From Neoroseomonas marina (lineage in GTDB: Bacteria > Pseudomonadota > Alphaproteobacteria > Acetobacterales > Acetobacteraceae), in NCBI RefSeq assembly GCF_012927745.1, contig NZ_JABBKX010000002.1, positions 535,999-599,998 on the forward strand: a DNA stretch of 64,000 nucleotides, read 5' to 3'. A program made the position numbers and the translations under genes. Under the pieces are notes generated by a model. It was given only the letters and a program-made list of their open reading frames with translations. It was not told the origin of the DNA and searched no databases. Shown piece after piece: positions 61,016-64,000 of the stretch. Each line of letters begins with the position of its first letter. Positions within the stretch are counted from its first letter, which is position 1.

Positions 61016-61890
61016 CAGGCCCAGGCCGCCTTGCGCGCGAGGAAGTCTTCCATGGACGCATTGAAGCGCGCCGCCTCGTCCACGAACAGCGCATGGCCCG
61101 CGCCGTCGAAGACCTCGACCGTCGGCTGCGGATGCCGCTGCGCCACGAGCTCCGCCTGGTTCCGCAATCGCGGCGTCACCGCGTAGTAGACCGGCCGTCG
61201 CACCGCATAGAGGCTGTCGCGCCAGAACTCCCGCGGCCGCGGATAGGACAGCAGCCGGATCGAAGCCTCCACAGGCATGCGCTGCGCCTGGCGCGAGATC
61301 TCATCGAGATACGCCTCGTCCTGCGGCGTCCTGTACATCGCCCGCACGAAGCCCCGCACCGTCTGGTCCCGCCGCTGCCGCAGGTTGGTGAAGAAGGTCG
61401 ACGGCCGCGTGCGCGCCGGCGGCGGCGTGCCCTCACCCACAGAATTGTCGATCAGCACCAGCCCCGCGAGCCGCCCATCCCCCGCCATATCGACATAGGA
61501 CAGCGCATCCAGCACCCCGAGCGACCACCCGGCGAGCACGACACGCCCCCCGCCCAGATGCGCCAGCAGGTCCCGGATGTCCTGCCCCCGCCGCGTCGGC
61601 TCATACCCCCCGCGCGGCACCTCGCTCTGCCCCTGCCCGCGCGGGTCGAGCGACACCACCCGCCACCGCCGCGACAGAACCTCGATCTGCGGCTCAAAAA
61701 TCCGCGCCGGCATGCACCACCCCGGCACGAACACCACCATCCGCCCCGACCCGGCCTCCAGATACCGCAACCGCACCCCGTCACTCGTCGTGAACCAGCG
61801 CGCGAGCTCGGCGGCGCACACGGCGGGCGCGGCGAGGGCACAGGCGGCGGCGATCAGGGCGAGGCGGCGCGGGATGGGGGAGGTCGGCAC
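61015..61890 (-). CDS. exported alpha/beta hydrolase
   Basis: A 291-residue hydrolase. N-terminal PRRLALIAAACALAAPAVCA is a signal peptide (cleavage near residue 27). The oxyanion turn is VFVPGWCMPA near residue 51, the nucleophile elbow GWSLGVLDAL near 120, an acid residue is in LVLIDNS near 147 and the catalytic His in FDGAGHALFVDEA near 262. It starts with GTG at 61890, directly after an outer hairpin of repeat copy F, which hides the presumed ribosome site; a much longer frame back to 62115 would run through the repeat. Coupled to the spermidine-synthase-like gene. Confidence 0.85.
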   Translation of the reverse strand: MPTSPIPRRLALIAAACALAAPAVCAAELARWFTTSDGVRLRYLEAGSGRMVVFVPGWCMPARIFEPQIEVLSRRWRVVSLDPRGQGQSEVPRGGYEPTRRGQDIRDLLAHLGGGRVVLAGWSLGVLDALSYVDMAGDGRLAGLVLIDNSVGEGTPPPARTRPSTFFTNLRQRRDQTVRGFVRAMYRTPQDEAYLDEISRQAQRMPVEASIRLLSYPRPREFWRDSLYAVRRPVYYAVTPRLRNQAELVAQRHPQPTVEVFDGAGHALFVDEAARFNASMEDFLARKAAWA

Positions 61891-62095
61891 GCGGGAGGGC
61901 TCTGCCCTCCCGCACCCACCCGCCAAAGGCCTAAGGGCCTCTGGACACCATGAGTTGGGCGGTTGGAGGGAGGGGCTCCGCGGCACCGCCGGGCCAAGCG
62001 GTCGCTCCGAGCCCCTCCCTCCAACCGCCCAAGTATCGGGTTCCAAGGGCCTTTCGGCCCTTGGCAGGGGGTGCAGGGGGGCGGCGCCCCCCTGC
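61891..62095. repeat. dispersed symmetric repeat, full copy F
   Basis: Outer left GCGGGAGGGC/GCCCTCCCGC is at 61891-61913. Inner left CCAAAGGCC/GGCCTCTGG with loop TAAG is at 61923-61944 and has one mismatch. The centre has 24-bp perfect arms at 61955-61978 and 62009-62032 with a 30-base loop. Inner right CCAAGGGCC/GGCCCTTGG with loop TTTC is at 62043-62064, and outer right GCAGGGGGGC/GCCCCCCTGC at 62073-62095. It shares GGACACCATGAG and GTATCGG on the two sides of the centre with copy E. It fills the gap between recR and the exported hydrolase gene. Confidence 0.9.
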
Positions 62096-62111
62096 GGCGC
62101 ACCCTTCCCCA

Positions 62112-62708
62112 TCACAGCGGCCGCCGTGCCTTGAACGCTGCCGCCAGCGTGCCGTCGTCGAGCACGTCGAGGGCGCCGCCGATGGGCACGCCCTGGGCCA
62201 GGCGGGTGACGGTGGTGCCGGTCGGTTTCAGGCGGTCGGTCAGGTAGTGGGCGGTGGTGGCGCCGTCGACGGTGGCGGGCAGGGCGAGGATCACTTCCTC
62301 GATGTGTTCGGCTTCGATGCGGCGGAGGAGGGGGGTGACGGAGAGGTCGTCGGGGCCGGTCCCGCCGAGGGCCGAGAGCAGGCCGCCGAGCACGTGGTAG
62401 GTGCCGCGGTGCGCGTGTGCGCGTTCGAGGGCCCAGAGGTCCGCCACGCCTTCGACGACGCAGACGAGTTTGCGGTCGCGGTGGCGGTCCGAGCAGATCG
62501 CGCAGGGGGAGTGGGCGTCGAGGTTGCCGCAGGTCTCGCAGGGGCGGACGGCGGCGGCGGCGGCGGTCAGCGCGTCCGCGAGCGGCAGCATGCGTTCGGC
62601 GGGGTCCATCAGCATCCGCAGCACGGCGCGGCGCGCGCTGCGCCGGCCGAGGCCGGGCAGGCGGGACAGCAGCGTGATCAGATGCTCGATGGGGTCGTTC
62701 GGGATCAT
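62112..62708 (-). CDS. recR: recombination protein RecR
   Basis: A 198-residue recombination mediator that works with RecF/RecO to load RecA on gaps. An N-terminal HhH-type LPGLGRRSARRAVLR is near residue 17, the zinc site is CETCG with CAIC (about residues 57-72), and the Toprim domain contains VVEGVADLWALE near 85 and a Walker-B-like ALPATVDGATTA near 143. Sequence and length are typical. It belongs to the dnaX-ybaB-recR block. Confidence 0.97.
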   Translation of the reverse strand: MIPNDPIEHLITLLSRLPGLGRRSARRAVLRMLMDPAERMLPLADALTAAAAAVRPCETCGNLDAHSPCAICSDRHRDRKLVCVVEGVADLWALERAHAHRGTYHVLGGLLSALGGTGPDDLSVTPLLRRIEAEHIEEVILALPATVDGATTAHYLTDRLKPTGTTVTRLAQGVPIGGALDVLDDGTLAAAFKARRPL

Positions 62709-62734
62709 CGCGGTTGCGCGCTCGGGTCGCGCTC

Positions 62735-62767
62735 GCCGCGCGCAGGCGGGGGTTGCCTGCGCGCGGC
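62735..62767 (-). terminator. 13-bp perfect hairpin between ybaB and recR
   Basis: GCCGCGCGCAGGC at 62735-62747 pairs perfectly with GCCTGCGCGCGGC at 62755-62767 around loop GGGGGTT. It begins 6 bases past the ybaB stop and 27 bases before the recR ATG. It may act as a partial terminator, processing site or stabiliser within the operon. Confidence 0.5.
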
Positions 62768-62772
62768 GGAAA

Positions 62773-63096
62773 TCAGAACGGCAGCTTCATGCCAGGCGGC
62801 AGGGAGAGGCCGGCGGTGGCCTTCTGCATCTCCTCGGCCATGGTGGCTTCGACCTTCTGCTTCGCGTCGGCGTGGGCGGCGACCAGCAGGTCTTCCAGCA
62901 CCTCGCGTTCGTCGGCGTTCATCAGGGAGGGGTCGATCGAGACGCGGCGCAGGTCGCCCTTGCCGGTCAGGCGCACCTTGACCATGCCGCCGCCGGAGGC
63001 GCCCTCGACCTCGGTCGATTCGAGCTTCGCCTGCATTTCCTGCATGCGGGACTGCATCTGCTGCGCCTGCTTGAGCATGTTGCCGAGATTCTTCAT
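62773..63096 (-). CDS. ybaB: YbaB/EbfC nucleoid-associated protein
   Basis: A 107-residue DNA-binding protein of the YbaB/EbfC family, a homodimer that binds DNA like tweezers. Seen: the coiled MLKQAQQMQSRMQEMQAKLE at about 8-27, VEGASGGGMVKVRLTGKGDL near 30-50 and VSIDPSLMNADEREVLEDL near 54 (in two segments). Standard neighbour of dnaX and recR. Confidence 0.95.
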   Translation of the reverse strand: MKNLGNMLKQAQQMQSRMQEMQAKLESTEVEGASGGGMVKVRLTGKGDLRRVSIDPSLMNADEREVLEDLLVAAHADAKQKVEATMAEEMQKATAGLSLPPGMKLPF

Positions 63097-63115
63097 CGGG
63101 TCGTCAGCCTCGTGG

Positions 63116-64000
63116 TCAGTCGTCGGAAGGGGGGTCGTCGGGATCCCAGGCGGATTCCGCCTCGGGCGGGGCGAAGTCGCGGCCGTCGTCGCCGTCGTCC
63201 GGTTCCGCGGTCGCGGCGGCGGGGGTGAGCGGCAGGCCGTAATCGTCGGCGGTGGCGTCGCGGACCGCTTCGATCGTCGCGCCCGGGAAGGCGGCGAGGA
63301 TGGCCTGCACCAGCGGATGGGACTGCGCGGCGGCGCGGCGGTCGCTCTCGGCGCTGCGGCCCTGCTCGGCGAGCGTCGATTCGCCGCCCTCGTTGCTGAT
63401 GGTCACGGTCCAGCGCGCGCCGGTGCGCTCGATGAGCAGCGCGGTGAGCTGCGCGGCGAGGTCGCGCGGTGCCGAGGGGCGCGGGCGGATCTCGACGCGG
63501 CCCGGGGCGACGCGGATGGGGTGCACATCGTGCAGCAGGTGGGCGTGGAGCAGCGGCTTCACGCCGGAGGCCAGCGCCACGACCTCGCGCCATTCGCGTG
63601 GCTGCGGCAGGGCGGGTTCGGCGACGGGCGCGACCGCCGCGACGGCGCCCCCGCCGGCCATCGCACGCAGCGCGGGACCGCCGCCACCGCCGCCGGGATT
63701 GGGCCGCGGCGCGGCGTCGGTGCCGCCTTCGGCCATCAGCCGCTTCACGATCTCGCCCGGCGTCGGCAGGTCGGAGACGTGGGCGAGGCGGATCAGCACC
63801 ATCTCGGCCGCGGCGCGGCGGTCCACGCCTTCCTGCTGCACCTCGGCGATGCCCTTGAGCAGCATCTGCCAGGCGCGGCCGAGCGTCGGCACCGACAGAC
63901 GCATCGCGAGCGCCGAGCCGCGCGTGCGCTCCGCCTCGGGCAGGGAGAGGTCGTCCTTCAGCGCCGGCGCGGCGCGGAAGCGCGTCAGCAGATGCGTGAG
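63116..64000 (-). CDS. dnaX: DNA polymerase III subunit tau/gamma, C-terminal part (partial)
   Basis: The C-terminal 294 codons of DnaX; the AAA+ ATPase part lies beyond the right edge. The stretch RLSVPTLGRAWQMLLKGI and VDRRAAAEMVLIRLAHVSDLP (in two segments) is the domain III clamp-loader/collar region seen in alphaproteobacterial DnaX. The rest is a Gly/Ala/Pro-rich linker (GGGGGG) and a tau-like C-terminal domain ending in an acidic tail. The complete reading frame runs to base 64000 without a stop. It is 19 bases ahead of ybaB. Confidence 0.93.
   Translation of the reverse strand, partial: LTHLLTRFRAAPALKDDLSLPEAERTRGSALAMRLSVPTLGRAWQMLLKGIAEVQQEGVDRRAAAEMVLIRLAHVSDLPTPGEIVKRLMAEGGTDAAPRPNPGGGGGGPALRAMAGGGAVAAVAPVAEPALPQPREWREVVALASGVKPLLHAHLLHDVHPIRVAPGRVEIRPRPSAPRDLAAQLTALLIERTGARWTVTISNEGGESTLAEQGRSAESDRRAAAQSHPLVQAILAAFPGATIEAVRDATADDYGLPLTPAAATAEPDDGDDGRDFAPPEAESAWDPDDPPSDD

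Overview
The window is about 70% GC or higher, almost fully coding, and densely packed on both strands. Overlapping stop/start pairs (ATGA, TGATG, GTGA) are the rule. Gene content points to an alphaproteobacterium, most likely an Acetobacteraceae (Roseomonas-like) chromosome. The clues are a short HPr kinase next to rapZ, a dnaX-ybaB-recR block, an argH-lptM pair with a divergent TlpA-type thioredoxin, an Mla-type ABC system with its own lipoprotein, Bug/TctC binding proteins, GANTC (CcrM-type) sites, and short palindromic intergenic repeats. The taxon is an inference. I saw no rRNA, tRNA, CRISPR array, transposase or prophage gene.

Layout. 1-13.6 kb: rapZ/hprK, a PLP dehydratase, DUF2252 and DUF2254 proteins, an RraA-like aldolase, an FAD oxidoreductase coupled to two paralogous exported proteins, a large orphan protein, coaBC-dut and a TPR protein. 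13.7-21.9 kb: a GT39-type membrane glycosyltransferase, amidase plus AtzG-like partner, globin, CoA transferase, bioY, glutamate-type dehydrogenase and a class IV aminotransferase. 21.9-28.3 kb: a GntR regulator facing a two-subunit UxaA/SuyAB-like lyase, an M20 amidohydrolase, a Bug/TctC binding protein, an Ldh_2-type dehydrogenase and a TrmH methyltransferase; this looks like an organic-acid utilisation area. 28.3-31.9 kb: MlaE-MlaF-MlaD-lipoprotein lipid transport operon. 31.9-37.3 kb: homogentisate dioxygenase-like gene facing a MarR regulator across a clear palindrome, a duplicated-domain exported protein, rhodanese, two MAPEG proteins around a YbaK-type deacylase, and hemW. 37.3-37.6 kb: the only gene-free stretch above 300 bases, holding nine GANTC sites, short direct repeats and one dispersed repeat element.

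37.6-44.7 kb: MFS transporter, Baeyer-Villiger-type monooxygenase, acs with a Cys-rich small partner, a PATPA-repeat exported protein, Rieske, EVE and YciI proteins. 44.8-50.7 kb: cytochrome c maturation operon ccmC-D-E-F-G-H-I (no ccmA/ccmB here), interrupted twice by large symmetric repeat elements; ccmH appears to start inside one. 50.7-54 kb: two tandem lipoprotein hydrolases, an ICMT-like membrane methyltransferase and another hydrolase. 54-57.6 kb: tlpA-like, argH, lptM and a subtilase. 57.7-61.9 kb: a tightly coupled hydrolase / spermidine-synthase-like membrane protein / exported isoaspartyl methyltransferase cluster. 62.1-64 kb: recR, ybaB and the 3' part of dnaX.

The most unusual feature is a family of dispersed, mirror-symmetric elements (outer hairpin, inner hairpin, long central hairpin, inner hairpin, outer hairpin). 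Their stems differ between copies by paired changes, as expected if structure rather than sequence is kept.
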